Shown one piece after another: positions 1-8,662 of a stretch of 64,000 nucleotides of DNA. Made by a program: the position numbers and the translations under genes. Source of the stretch: G965202915 sp965205955 (GTDB taxonomy: Bacteria; Pseudomonadota; Gammaproteobacteria; Eutrophobiales; Eutrophobiaceae); assembly GCA_965205955.1 (NCBI GenBank), contig OZ242192.1, positions 2,356,001-2,420,000 on the forward strand, in the 5' to 3' direction. Under the pieces are notes generated by a model. That model made no database searches and had not been told where the DNA came from. It saw only the letters and a program-made list of their open reading frames with translations. How positions within the stretch are numbered: position 1 is the first letter of the stretch; every line of letters begins with the position of its first letter.

Positions 1-162
1 GGCATCCTCGGCGCTAATACCGAATTTTTCGGCAATATCCCGCCGTTTTTGAGGCTTGCCTGTTGAACGAAGAAAATCCCTGATAGTATCGCGCTCGGGC
101 AGCACTATAGCGCTTTTCGAGGCCGTTTTCGGCGAGTTCGCTGCCTTATTCATCGCAGACAT
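1..162 (-). CDS. rnr: Ribonuclease R, N-terminal part (runs off the window)
   Basis: Reading leftwards this gives the first 54 codons of an RNase R/VacB-type exoribonuclease. A basic, Ala/Ser-rich leader is followed from about residue 22 by PERDTIRDFLRSTGKP and RRDIAEKFGI, the winged-helix (HTH_12) module found at the N-terminus of this family. RNase R is a processive 3'-to-5' hydrolytic exonuclease that degrades structured RNA in the cytoplasm. The catalytic RNB domain lies outside the window, so the call rests on the N-terminal module and on the adjacent tRNA-Leu, a neighbourhood known from other gammaproteobacteria. The ATG at 162 was chosen; a second in-frame ATG lies at 153. Confidence 0.68.
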   Translation of the reverse strand, partial: MSAMNKAANSPKTASKSAIVLPERDTIRDFLRSTGKPQKRRDIAEKFGISAEDA

Positions 163-169
163 TTATATA

Positions 170-198
170 TTGACAACATCATTTGCTCCCGGTAAAGT
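170..198 (+). promoter_or_regulatory. Predicted sigma70 promoter of tRNA-Leu
   Basis: A perfect -35 TTGACA (170-175), a 17-nt spacer and a -10-like TAAAGT (193-198) predict a start near 205, about 36 nt before the mature tRNA. The -35 box begins 8 nt from the divergent rnr start codon. Prediction from sequence only. Confidence 0.55.
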
Positions 199-240
199 TC
201 GGTATCCTTCATTAAAATATCAAATATCAGCTATAGCCTT

Positions 241-327
241 GCCGAAGTGGCGGAATTGGTAGACGCGCTAGCTTCAGGTGCTAGTGGGGGCAACCCCGTG
301 GAGGTTCAAGTCCTCTCTTCGGCACCA
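241..327 (+). tRNA. tRNA-Leu (anticodon CAG)
   Basis: This is an 87-nt class II tRNA. The acceptor strand GCCGAAG pairs with the 3' CTTCGGC, followed by A and an encoded CCA (325-327). The D-arm shows TGGCGGAATTGGTAGACGC. The anticodon stem CTAGC/GCTAG encloses the loop TTCAGGT with anticodon CAG at 275-277. A long variable arm and a T-arm with GGTTCAAGTCC follow. It reads CUG codons. It is divergent from rnr. Confidence 0.97.
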
Positions 328-363
328 TTCATGAATACCCGCACTGTACCACATCCCCCCTTC

Positions 364-556
364 CCCGTCATGCGGCGACAGAATTAAGCCGGTCGGCGGC
401 AAGCGCGACGTAGTTGGAGCCCGTCATGCAGCGACAGAATTAAGCTGGTCGGCGGCAAGCGCGACGTAGTTGGAGCCCGTCATGCGGCGACAGAATTAAG
501 CCGGTCGGCGGCAAGCGCGGCGTAGTTAGAGCCCGTCATGCAGCGACAGAACTACC
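364..556. repeat. 56-bp tandem repeat, about 3.4 copies
   Basis: Copies begin at 364, 420, 476 and 532 with an exact 56-bp period; the last is cut after about 25 bp. Each copy starts CCCGTCATGC and contains the small inverted repeat GCCGGTCGGC. Copies differ at only a few positions, so the expansion is recent. No reading frame spans it. The array starts 37 bp after the tRNA-Leu 3' end. Nothing else is seen between it and the gene at 725. Confidence 0.9.
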
Positions 557-724
557 ACCGCAACACCGCCGGGCAACAATAAAAAACTGTGGCATCCATC
601 ACACATTTAACCGCCTGCCGTCCCCGATTACATAGTACAATAAAAACCCAAAACAACCGTAGCCCGCCGCCATTTATCCGCGAGACCAGTGGCCAGGCCC
701 GGCGCTACCCAAAAGGGGGATACC

Positions 725-1471
725 ATGTTTGAAGAAAATAAGCATGAACATAACATTGCCGTATTGATTGATGCAGACAACGCCCCGGCCAGATCGGTGC
801 AGAGGATCTTTGCCGAACTGGCCAGCCATGGCAAGGTAACCATACGCCGGGCCTATGGAAACTGGAAAAGCAGCCGGCTCGCGGGATGGGAGAGCGTCCT
901 GCAGGAATACGCCATACAGCCCTTCCAGCAATACGACCTGACTGCCAGGAAAAATGCCACCGACATCGCCATGGTAGTAGATGCAATGGACATCTTACAC
1001 TCCAGGGGGATTGACGGCTTTTGCCTGGTTTCCTCCGACTGTGACTTCACCCCCCTGGCCACGCATATACTATCCCAGGGGAAAACAGTCATTGGTTTCG
1101 GCGAGCGCAAAACCCCCACCGCATTCGTCAACGTCTGCTCCATCTTTCTATATCTGGACGAAGAGCAGGCAAAAAAGTCCCCCAACACCGGCAGTGCCAA
1201 ACTGAAGCAGGACACCGGACTGATCAACCTGATTCGGGACGCCATTTCCGGCACAGAAAACGAAGAAGGCTGGGCACCTCTCGGCAGGGTAGGCTCACAC
1301 ATATCCAACCGGGCCTCCTTCGACCCGCGCAACTACGGCTACCCCAGGCTCAGCGATCTCATCAAGGCCATTGACCTGTTCGAACTCAAGCGTGACGAAA
1401 AAAAACAATTTGAAATCCGGGACAGCAGAAAAAACCAGGGATCGGATACCACCCCTCGCACCGACTCCTGA
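725..1471 (+). CDS. NYN-domain ribonuclease-like protein with C-terminal OST-HTH/LOTUS domain
   Basis: 248 aa. Residues about 10-150 form a NYN (LabA/DUF88) PIN-like fold: AVLIDADNAP supplies the first acidic motif, KNATDIAMVVDAM the central Asp motif, and LVSSDCDFTPLA the conserved SDxDF motif. These acidic residues bind metal in NYN nucleases. Residues about 170-240 match an OST-HTH/LOTUS module, which binds RNA or helps target it. NYN-LOTUS proteins are presumed RNA-processing endonucleases; substrate unknown. The start at 725 is preferred over an upstream in-frame codon at 689 because a strong GGGGGA ribosome site lies just before it. The gene stands alone. Confidence 0.85.
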   Translation: MFEENKHEHNIAVLIDADNAPARSVQRIFAELASHGKVTIRRAYGNWKSSRLAGWESVLQEYAIQPFQQYDLTARKNATDIAMVVDAMDILHSRGIDGFCLVSSDCDFTPLATHILSQGKTVIGFGERKTPTAFVNVCSIFLYLDEEQAKKSPNTGSAKLKQDTGLINLIRDAISGTENEEGWAPLGRVGSHISNRASFDPRNYGYPRLSDLIKAIDLFELKRDEKKQFEIRDSRKNQGSDTTPRTDS

Positions 1472-1726
1472 TTGATTTTCCACCCGTAAAACGCCTGTTC
1501 AAGCCAGTTTCGCCGGCGCGCCAGTTGTATCCATAGCCTTCTCTGCAATTCCTGCCTCCTGTTCTGGATCCCTGCCCCTGCTCAGGTCCGGGGATAAACC
1601 TTTCGCAGGAGTGGCGGAGGCACGGCGGGCCGTCCAGAAATAAATTTTGTGTTTTTATAAAATTTGCAATTAATAATGGTAGCGAGGTTATAAGATGATA
1701 AATAAAATACGGATTTCATTTTTTGG

Positions 1727-2410
1727 TTATTTTTTATTTATTATTACTATTATATTAGATCTCATAAATAGAAATTTATTATAGTAGATTGAATAATTCA
1801 CAATATTTAATTCATTTAATATTTTTTTAATTTCATTGATATTTAGTAAATTTAGATTTTCTTCTTTACTTAAAAATTCAAATCTCAATAATCTTAATAG
1901 AGATCTGTGAATTTTTTTTGGCAATAAATGTAGTAAAGGTAACTTGGTGTGAAAATCTAAAGGAAAATTTCTGTTAGGGGTCGTTATGAATATGTGTTCT
2001 TTAGAAATCCTGAATAGCTCATTGATTAATTGTTTTTGTTCATTGTAGTTTCCAACGTGTTCAATTGTGGCTGAACAAAAGGATATGTCATAACTATCAT
2101 TTTCCAGTTTGGTGTTTCTTGCATCACCAATAATAAAATTACTTGTTGCAAATATATTTTTGAGAATATTGCAATTTTGATTTGAAAAACCAGTTATATT
2201 TTCTTTCCATTTATAAAGTTGGAAGATTATATTTTCATATTCTTCTAAAATTGGAGTTGTTCCAACATCGATTATTTTTGTATTTTGGTTATAAGATACA
2301 TTGTTTTCAAAAATGTTAAAAATTTTTATCCTGTTTTTTAAGATAAATTTATTTAAGATTTTATCTATTGCAGGTATTTTTAATCTATAATTTTTTTTGT
2401 CTATGTGCAT
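1727..2410 (-). CDS. Class I SAM-dependent methyltransferase, AT-rich acquired gene
   Basis: 227 aa. A Methyltransf_11-like fold is visible: motif I IIDVGTTP, then DISFCSATIEHVGN (the post-motif region with a typical 'E-H-V'), and ITTPNRNFPLDFHT, a motif common in small methyltransferases of surface-polysaccharide clusters. Motif I lacks the usual GxGxG, which also occurs in that subgroup. Base composition is far more AT-rich than the neighbours, with heavy use of AAT, AAA and ATT codons; the AT-rich stretch runs from about 1640 to 2440. This points to horizontal transfer. The acceptor substrate cannot be told, and no glycosyltransferases flank it. Confidence 0.72.
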   Translation of the reverse strand: MHIDKKNYRLKIPAIDKILNKFILKNRIKIFNIFENNVSYNQNTKIIDVGTTPILEEYENIIFQLYKWKENITGFSNQNCNILKNIFATSNFIIGDARNTKLENDSYDISFCSATIEHVGNYNEQKQLINELFRISKEHIFITTPNRNFPLDFHTKLPLLHLLPKKIHRSLLRLLRFEFLSKEENLNLLNINEIKKILNELNIVNYSIYYNKFLFMRSNIIVIINKK

Positions 2411-2500
2411 TAACCCTGCTTCAATTAAGAATATTTCTTGCTGTTCAGCAAGATGCCAACAGGATATTGCCAGCGGCGGGCCTGGCGAATGCGGCGGCGA

Positions 2501-3580
2501 TTAGGCCCGGGTCTTGCTCCTTTGTCCGAGCCATTTGGCAACGGACGGCGGGACCATCTCCTGTGCCTTGCGGCTGACATAGATGCCAATGTGCCCTCCG
2601 GGAAATTCCAGATCGGTGTAGTCGCCTGAGCCGACGCATGCTTTCAATGCCCTGGAGGAGTCAGGCGGCACGAGATGGTCGTCTCTGGCGAAGATATTGA
2701 GAACCGGCATCCGAATGTTGCGCAAATCGACGGCGTGCTGGCCAATTTTTATCTTGCCTTTTATCAGGTTGTTGGCCTGATAAAAGTCTTTTATGAATTG
2801 GCGGTAGGCTTCTCCTGCTTGATCGGGGCTGTCAAATATCCATTTTTCCATGCGTATAAAGTCTTTGAGCTTCTGCCTGTCATCGAGCAGGTCAATCAGT
2901 TCCATGTATTTCTGCCCCATCAGCCGAAATGGCTTCAGGCTGAGAAAGGTCCAGTTGAGTAATTCTCCGGGGATGTTGCCGTAGGTGTCCACCAGTAAGT
3001 CTATGTCGACGTTGCGCACGATACTGCTGAGCAGGTCGTCCGGGGTGTGGAAATCAACGGGGGTGACGGTGGTAATAAGATTGCGGACTTTTTCAGGGTG
3101 GAGCGCACTGTAACAGCAACTGAATGTGCCGCCCTGACATATGCCGAGTATGTTGATCTTTTTCAGCTTGTGTTTTTTGCATATCCAGTCGACGCAATGG
3201 TCGATGTAGCCGTTGATGTAGTCATCAAGGCTCAGATAACGGTCGGCTCCGTCGGGATACCCCCAGTCGATCAGATAGAGGTCCAGGCCGGCATGCAGTA
3301 GTCCTTGAATGATGGAGCGTCCATCTTGCAGATCGGCCATGTAGGGACGGTTGACCAGCGCATATACGATAAGCAGCGGAACCGGGTTGGGCTTCTTTGT
3401 ATGAGGGGTGTAGTGATACAGTACCAGCTTGTCTTCCCGATATACGGCTTCTTTTGGGGAAACGCCAACTTCAACGTCGCCAATTTCAGCCAGAGTGGTG
3501 AATCCGCGCATGAGTTTGCTGTTGAAGCGGGAAACTTCTTCGGCGATGTGCTCCGGGCGTAGTTGAAACGGGGGTATCAT
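2501..3580 (-). CDS. phaC: Class III poly(3-hydroxyalkanoate) synthase, catalytic subunit PhaC
   Basis: 359 aa, the usual length of the short class III PhaC. It polymerises (R)-3-hydroxyacyl-CoA into PHA at the granule surface, in complex with PhaE. The alpha/beta hydrolase fold carries the lipase-box-like GICQGG with nucleophile Cys148; Asp301 (in ARDDHLVPP) and His330 (in GGHIG) complete the triad at the positions expected for the Allochromatium-type enzyme. It follows phaE by 33 nt, so the two are co-transcribed and last in the PHA block. Most of the opposite-strand frames here are shadows. Confidence 0.96.
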   Translation of the reverse strand: MIPPFQLRPEHIAEEVSRFNSKLMRGFTTLAEIGDVEVGVSPKEAVYREDKLVLYHYTPHTKKPNPVPLLIVYALVNRPYMADLQDGRSIIQGLLHAGLDLYLIDWGYPDGADRYLSLDDYINGYIDHCVDWICKKHKLKKINILGICQGGTFSCCYSALHPEKVRNLITTVTPVDFHTPDDLLSSIVRNVDIDLLVDTYGNIPGELLNWTFLSLKPFRLMGQKYMELIDLLDDRQKLKDFIRMEKWIFDSPDQAGEAYRQFIKDFYQANNLIKGKIKIGQHAVDLRNIRMPVLNIFARDDHLVPPDSSRALKACVGSGDYTDLEFPGGHIGIYVSRKAQEMVPPSVAKWLGQRSKTRA

Positions 3581-3613
3581 GTAATCGGTAAACCGGTTTT
3601 GTATTGTTTATAT

Positions 3614-4768
3614 TTATGATTCGGCCGCAGGGCTTTTTTTGCGGCGCCTGGGGGTTGCTTTTTTGGCGGTGGCTTTTTTGGCGGTTGTCTTTGTGCGGGT
3701 TTTCTTTTTCCGCTTCGGCGGGGCATTTTTGCTGTCTTTTTTGTTGGTGTCTGCGCGTGGTGATGAAGGATTGCTTTTGGCTTCAACGGCACCGGATTTT
3801 GCGGCCGATTCGATGGCCTCTAGCCTGCCGGTTAACTGCTCGAGCCGGTGGGCAAGTTGCTTTATTTGCCGGTCGTCCGGTTTGGTCTGCCGCCCGGCGG
3901 GGTGTATTTCCCGGCGCAGTTCCTGTTGTCTTTTTTTAAGGGTATCGATTTCTTTTTGTGTGGGGATATTCATCGCCTCCAGCAGTTGGTCGACGATCTG
4001 CTGAGTATGGCGCTGGTATTCGGCCAGGCTGTTTACCAGGGCGCCATACAGGGGCGGGTATTCTTTGCTGCCAATAAATTCGGCGTAGGCGGACTCGTTG
4101 GCATCAATCCACAGGTCATAAATCTGCCTCAAACTGGAAATGTTTTTGTCTTGTTGGCCAAGTTGGGTAATGGTTTCGCGCAGTTTCTCCAGGGCCTGGA
4201 ACGCGATACGGGAGCTGGCGTTATTGAAGTCCTGCAATGCGCTCTGGTATTTGCTCCATAGGCGGATGCTTTTCAGGGATTGTTCCTGTGACTCGCGTGT
4301 GTAGCCGAGGCCGGGGACCGACAGGTATTTTTCAGCAGTCGGCTGTAAAATGGTGTTCTTTATGCTTTGCAGGAAGTCGCCCGGCATCCATGAGGCCGGG
4401 GCGCTGTGGATGCCGCCCATGGGTGATCCGGGTATTTGCTGGAGCAAGCCGCTCAGGCCCTGGGCGGAAAAAATGGTTTTCATTTGATTGAAGCAGGTCT
4501 CCAATTGCCGCTGCCAGTCTTTTGAGGTTTTATCGAGGTTGTTGTATTGGTTCATCAAGGCGGATAGTTGTTCGCCGATTAAATTGTAAATGTGCGCCTG
4601 CCCGATAAGGTTGGACCAGGTGCGCTGAACGTCATTCGGCAATGCGCTGCTCCACAAGTCCATCGGCGGCAGATTGGCCGGCGCGGCATCGGACCATGCC
4701 TTGAAAAAGGTCTTCTGTATGTCGGAAAGATCGGAAATTGTAAAGGGGCTATGCGGTTTGTCGTTCAT
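3614..4768 (-). CDS. phaE: Class III PHA synthase subunit PhaE with a basic C-terminal tail
   Basis: 384 aa. It matches the PhaE family (poly(R)-hydroxyalkanoic acid synthase subunit), including a Trp-rich N-terminus, the central DLWIDANESAYAEF region and a C-terminal coiled coil around residues 265-325. PhaE has no catalytic residues; it activates and stabilises PhaC. From about residue 335 the protein continues as a tail made almost entirely of Lys, Arg, Ala, Thr and Pro, like histone H1-type or PhaF-type tails. That tail is not part of the core family and could bind DNA or the granule. Immediately upstream of phaC. Confidence 0.93.
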   Translation of the reverse strand: MNDKPHSPFTISDLSDIQKTFFKAWSDAAPANLPPMDLWSSALPNDVQRTWSNLIGQAHIYNLIGEQLSALMNQYNNLDKTSKDWQRQLETCFNQMKTIFSAQGLSGLLQQIPGSPMGGIHSAPASWMPGDFLQSIKNTILQPTAEKYLSVPGLGYTRESQEQSLKSIRLWSKYQSALQDFNNASSRIAFQALEKLRETITQLGQQDKNISSLRQIYDLWIDANESAYAEFIGSKEYPPLYGALVNSLAEYQRHTQQIVDQLLEAMNIPTQKEIDTLKKRQQELRREIHPAGRQTKPDDRQIKQLAHRLEQLTGRLEAIESAAKSGAVEAKSNPSSPRADTNKKDSKNAPPKRKKKTRTKTTAKKATAKKATPRRRKKSPAAES

Positions 4769-4843
4769 TGTTTTTGCGTTCTATCAGGGCAGAAATCATC
4801 TTCTAATGTCATCTGTTGCAGTAAGAAATGGCTACGTAACCAG

Positions 4844-5236
4844 CTACTCAACCGTCTTTATAGTTTGGTTGATATTGATTGTGCTTTCAGGGTCTTGAAT
4901 GGAATCGAAGTCACCCACCTTGCCGTATGCGGTAACTTTACCCTGTTTAAGCTGCACAAAGTAGTCATCCTTGAATCCACTACAAGCCGCAGGGGCAAGA
5001 ATCCCCAATGATACAATTGACCATCCCACACATTCGCCAGCATCTACAGTTCTGAGTCCATAGACCATATATTCAATGCCTTTAGACGCTCGTATGCTGT
5101 CTGGGTTACCTAAGGATTGGACAACCTCTTGCTTGGTCATGCCCAATGCCACCCTGTTTAATTTTTTCGTGTTGCTTACGCATCCTGCCAACCCTACGAT
5201 TGCGACCAATACCGCGACGAGTACCGCTAATTTCAC
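4844..5236 (-). CDS. Small lipoprotein with SmpA/OmlA-like fold
   Basis: 130 aa. A short hydrophobic signal ends in the lipobox LAGC (Cys19), so it should be lipidated and sit in the outer membrane or the inner-membrane periplasmic face. The segment ALGMTKQEVVQSLGNPDSIR is the signature of the BamE/SmpA-OmlA fold (helix-turn then the 'G.P' motif), seen in many small envelope lipoproteins. Four further cysteines lie in the middle. It sits between the phasin and phaE genes, on the same strand, with gaps of 20 and 75 nt. A role in PHA metabolism is not expected; shared transcription is likely. It is not BamE itself, which is better conserved. Confidence 0.7.
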   Translation of the reverse strand: MKLAVLVAVLVAIVGLAGCVSNTKKLNRVALGMTKQEVVQSLGNPDSIRASKGIEYMVYGLRTVDAGECVGWSIVSLGILAPAACSGFKDDYFVQLKQGKVTAYGKVGDFDSIQDPESTININQTIKTVE

Positions 5237-5256
5237 CTCAACCTCCTCTGCTGATT

Positions 5257-5571
5257 TCAGGCAGCTTTTTTTCCGCCTTTGCGATTGGAAGCCGGCTCTG
5301 TTTTCTTTGTGGCAGCCGTTTTCTTTGTGGCAGCCGCGGCTTTCTTGTGCTGCGGCACAGAAATTTCATCGTGTGCCCCGTTGAACTTCCCGGCAACGCC
5401 GCCGATCATTCTGCTAAATTCAATGCCGCGTTCCATACTGTGTGCCGCCAGGTTCCATTGGAGTTCGGCGAATTGTGTAAGTACTTTGGTATTGAGTACG
5501 CTGACTTTCTGCCAGGCAATGTATGACGCCGTATGTGCCTTGGTCATTTCTTCGATAAATTGATTCTGCAT
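5257..5571 (-). CDS. Phasin-like PHA granule-associated protein
   Basis: 104 aa. The first 70 residues form an amphipathic helical stretch (for example IAWQKVSVLNTKVLTQF) of the kind seen in small phasins, which coat PHA granules and control their size and number. The C-terminal 35 residues are Ala/Lys/Thr-rich (KKAAAATKKTAATKKT), resembling the tail of PhaE in the same block. Position between acs and phaE-phaC supports the call. Phasins are poorly conserved, so the assignment depends on composition and context. Confidence 0.75.
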   Translation of the reverse strand: MQNQFIEEMTKAHTASYIAWQKVSVLNTKVLTQFAELQWNLAAHSMERGIEFSRMIGGVAGKFNGAHDEISVPQHKKAAAATKKTAATKKTEPASNRKGGKKAA

Positions 5572-5673
5572 AGTGGTTGCCTCCGTTAAGGTGTTCGTCT
5601 AAAAGGAGGTCAGTGTATTACAACCGGAGAAATATAGCAATGTTGCCGAGGGTGATTGCTTTGTTTCTTTAAT

Positions 5674-7611
5674 TTATTTGTTTGCGCGGTTTTCAATCAG
5701 GTTCTCCACAACCGAGGGATCCGCCAGGGTGCTGGTGTCTCCAAGGTTGTCCAGTTGATTTGCGGCTACCTGGCGCAATATGCGGCGCATGATCTTGCCG
5801 GAGCGGGTTTTGGGCAAACCCGGCGCCCATTGAATAATGTCGGGGGATGCGATGGGGCCGATTTCTTTTCTGACGTGCCGTACCAGTTGTTCGCGCAGGT
5901 TTTCCGTGGGGTTGACGTCAACCATCAGGGTAACGTAGGCATAAATGCCCTGGCCTTTTATGTCATGCGGGAAACCGACCACAGCCGCTTCGGCCACCGT
6001 GTCATGCAACACCAGGGCGCTCTCTATCTCGGCCGTCCCCATGCGATGCCCGGAAACGTTGAGTACGTCATCCATGCGCCCGGTGATCCAGTAATAGCCG
6101 TCTTCATCCCGGCGGGCGCCGTCGCCGCTGAAGTATTTGCCGGGAAATTTTTTGAAGTAGGTTTCGATATAGCGCTCATGGTCGCCATAAACGGTGCGCA
6201 TCTGGCCCGGCCAGGAGCGTTTTATGCAGAGTGCGCCCTCGGCGGCGCCTTCCAGTTCCTTGCCTTGATCGTCAACCAGACAGGGCTCCACACCGAAAAA
6301 GGGAAGTGTGGCGGAACCGGGTTTGAGCGGGGTCGCACCGGGTAAGGGTGTAATTAAATGGCCGCCTGTTTCAGTCTGCCACCAGGTGTCGACAACCGGA
6401 CAGTTGGCATTGCCTACCGTATTGTAGTACCACTCCCAGGCCTCCGGGTTAATGGGTTCGCCTACTGTTCCAAGAATGCGCAGGCTGGAGCGGTCGGTTT
6501 TTGTTACGAATTTGTCACCCTGCCCCATCAGCATCCGAATGGCGGTCGGGGCGGTGTAAAATGAATTTACCTTCCATTTGTCAACCACTTGCCAAAAGCG
6601 GCTGGCATCGGGAAAGGTCGGCACGCCTTCAAACATGAGTGAGGTTGCGCCATTGGCAAGCGGGCCGTAAATGATGTAGGAGTGGCCGGTTACCCAGCCT
6701 ACGTCGGCAGTGCACCAGTATATCTCGCCTTCCTGGTAGTCGAAAACGTATTTGTGGGTGATCGCGACATATAGCAGGTAGCCGCCGGTGGTATGCAGGA
6801 CGCCTTTGGGCTTGCCGGTGGAACCGGAGGTGTACAGGATAAATAAGGGGGCTTCGGAATCCATTTCTTCCGGGGGACAATCGGGCGAGGCGGCTTCCAT
6901 TGCTTCGTGATACCAGACATCCCGGTCGGAATGCCAGTCAATGTCGCCGCCGGTCCGCCGGACCACGATGCAGGTGTGTACGTTCGGACAGTGCGACAGG
7001 GCTTGATCTGCATTTTTTTTCAGCGGGATCTGCTTTTTGCCGCGCAAACTGTAGTCAGAGGTAATCACAACCCGGCAATCGGAATCATTGATGCGGTCAC
7101 TCAGGGCTTCTGGAGAAAATCCGCCAAAAACGACGGAGTGAATTGCGCCAATGCGGGTGCATGCCAGCATGGCTGCCGCGGCTTCGGGAAGCATCGGGAT
7201 ATATAAGCAGACTCGATCTCCTTTTTTTACGCCGCGCGCCTTCAGCACGTTGGCAAACCGGCATACTTCCCGGTGCAATTCCCTGTAGGTGATCCGGCGG
7301 CCTTCTTCCGGGTCATCCCCTTCCCAGATTATCGCCGTTTGGTCAGCGCGTGTCTGCAAATGCCGGTCCAGGCAGTTATAGGAGACATTCAAGCGCCCGC
7401 CCAGGAACCATTTGATATTGGCGTCTGTGTAATTCCAGTCCTGTACCTGGTCCCATTTATTGAACCAGCTGAGAAACAGGTCGGCCTGTTCCGCCCAGAA
7501 ATTATCCGGGTCTTCTATGGAACGGCGGTACATCTCCCGGTATTTTTTCGCGTTGATATGGGCTTTTTCGGCAATAGCGGCAACCACCGCATATTTTTTT
7601 TCGTCAGACAT
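5674..7611 (-). CDS. acs: Acetyl-CoA synthetase (AMP-forming)
   Basis: 645 aa, normal full length. It activates acetate with ATP and CoA to acetyl-CoA through acetyl-AMP. The AMP-binding P-loop YTSGSTGKPKG and the C-terminal motif PKTRSGKIMRR are clear; the Lys of the latter is the residue acetylated by Pat-type enzymes in other bacteria. VDTWWQTETGG is also conserved and separates it from propionyl-CoA or acyl-CoA ligases. It lies upstream of the phasin and phaE-phaC on the same strand, 102 nt from the phasin, which suggests acetate assimilation into storage polymer. Confidence 0.97.
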   Translation of the reverse strand: MSDEKKYAVVAAIAEKAHINAKKYREMYRRSIEDPDNFWAEQADLFLSWFNKWDQVQDWNYTDANIKWFLGGRLNVSYNCLDRHLQTRADQTAIIWEGDDPEEGRRITYRELHREVCRFANVLKARGVKKGDRVCLYIPMLPEAAAAMLACTRIGAIHSVVFGGFSPEALSDRINDSDCRVVITSDYSLRGKKQIPLKKNADQALSHCPNVHTCIVVRRTGGDIDWHSDRDVWYHEAMEAASPDCPPEEMDSEAPLFILYTSGSTGKPKGVLHTTGGYLLYVAITHKYVFDYQEGEIYWCTADVGWVTGHSYIIYGPLANGATSLMFEGVPTFPDASRFWQVVDKWKVNSFYTAPTAIRMLMGQGDKFVTKTDRSSLRILGTVGEPINPEAWEWYYNTVGNANCPVVDTWWQTETGGHLITPLPGATPLKPGSATLPFFGVEPCLVDDQGKELEGAAEGALCIKRSWPGQMRTVYGDHERYIETYFKKFPGKYFSGDGARRDEDGYYWITGRMDDVLNVSGHRMGTAEIESALVLHDTVAEAAVVGFPHDIKGQGIYAYVTLMVDVNPTENLREQLVRHVRKEIGPIASPDIIQWAPGLPKTRSGKIMRRILRQVAANQLDNLGDTSTLADPSVVENLIENRANK

Positions 7612-7696
7612 GTGGTGTCTCCCCCGTCAGTGGTTAATGCGGCAACCGTCCGTGGTGATTGCAGGGTAAATCATGTCTGCGGATACCGCCCGATCG

Positions 7697-8635
7697 TTAT
7701 GGGGCGGCATTCTTTGCCCATTCGATGCCGGCAATCAGTTCGCTGATGTTCTGAAAGCGCTCTCCGGGGTCTTTTTCCAACATCCCGTTGACAAGCGACT
7801 GGTAGCGGGACAGGGGCTCAGGTAAATCGGGAATAGGCTCATTGATATGGGCGAGAATGAGCTTGGATATGCTCTTGGCAGTATAGGGTTTTTTTCTGGT
7901 CAGCATCTCAAAGAAAATCACACCCAGGCTGTATATATCGCTTCTGGCATCCACTTCCTTGCCCAACCCCTGCTCCGGGCTCATGTAGTAGGGCGTGCCC
8001 ATCACCGTGCTATTCGTCAGAGTCAGGTTATTTGAACCGCTGGCGAGCATTTTGGCAATGCCAAAATCAGCTATGGCTAAACCATCATTCTGTTTGAACA
8101 GGATATTGCCCGGTTTTAAATCACGATGCACAACCTTTTTTTTATGTACGGCGGAAAGCCCCGAGGCTATCTGGAACAGGTAATCCAATGCAACCTCGGG
8201 AGATACTCCTCTATGACGCATCTTGCTCTTGAGATCGCCGCCAGGGAAGTATTCCATTGCAATATAGGCAAAGTTGGAACCAAAGGCGCGCTCATAGATC
8301 TTTACAACATTGGGATGGCCTATGTCCGAGATGATGGTGTATTCCTGCATGAATCTTCTGAGCATCGTCGAGTCTTCCAGACTATGGATAAAAAAGACCT
8401 TCAGTACGACAGTCTCACCGCTTGCACGCCTGGCAAGAAATACGGTCGACATGGCGCCCTCGCCAACCTCCTTTATGATTTCATAACCCGGAACGGAGAT
8501 GTCATTTTCATCTATCATCTGGGGATTGGACGAAACCGGAGCTTTGCCGCCGATGTTGAACATGCTGTCTTCGGAGAACATGGACTCCCCCGAACCAACC
8601 GGGTTTCCTTTTTCGTATTTTTTAGATTTTGACAT
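7697..8635 (-). CDS. Hanks-type serine/threonine protein kinase
   Basis: 312 aa. Residues about 50-305 are a complete protein kinase domain: glycine loop GEGAMSTVFLA, invariant Lys in VVLKVF, catalytic loop HRDLKPGN, DFG in IADFGIAK, and GTPYYMSPEQ in the activation segment. The N-terminal 45 residues are low-complexity; no transmembrane or PASTA segment follows, so it is cytosolic. It is the last gene of the chemosensory cluster, 27 nt after the giant CheA gene, so it is probably co-transcribed and may link phosphorelay and Ser/Thr signalling. The partner substrate is unknown. Confidence 0.93.
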   Translation of the reverse strand: MSKSKKYEKGNPVGSGESMFSEDSMFNIGGKAPVSSNPQMIDENDISVPGYEIIKEVGEGAMSTVFLARRASGETVVLKVFFIHSLEDSTMLRRFMQEYTIISDIGHPNVVKIYERAFGSNFAYIAMEYFPGGDLKSKMRHRGVSPEVALDYLFQIASGLSAVHKKKVVHRDLKPGNILFKQNDGLAIADFGIAKMLASGSNNLTLTNSTVMGTPYYMSPEQGLGKEVDARSDIYSLGVIFFEMLTRKKPYTAKSISKLILAHINEPIPDLPEPLSRYQSLVNGMLEKDPGERFQNISELIAGIEWAKNAAP

Positions 8636-8662
8636 GAGTAAATTATTTTTTTCGAGCAGGCA

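Noticed and set aside
2437..2452. Hairpin CTTGCTGTTCAGCAAG as the phaC terminator
   Set aside because: Perfect 7-bp stem, but on the minus strand it is followed by AAATATTC rather than a T-tract.
3604..4261. Plus-strand frames opposite phaE and phaC
   Set aside because: Shadows of the high-GC coding strand; low-complexity Phe/Leu/Val-rich products without family features.
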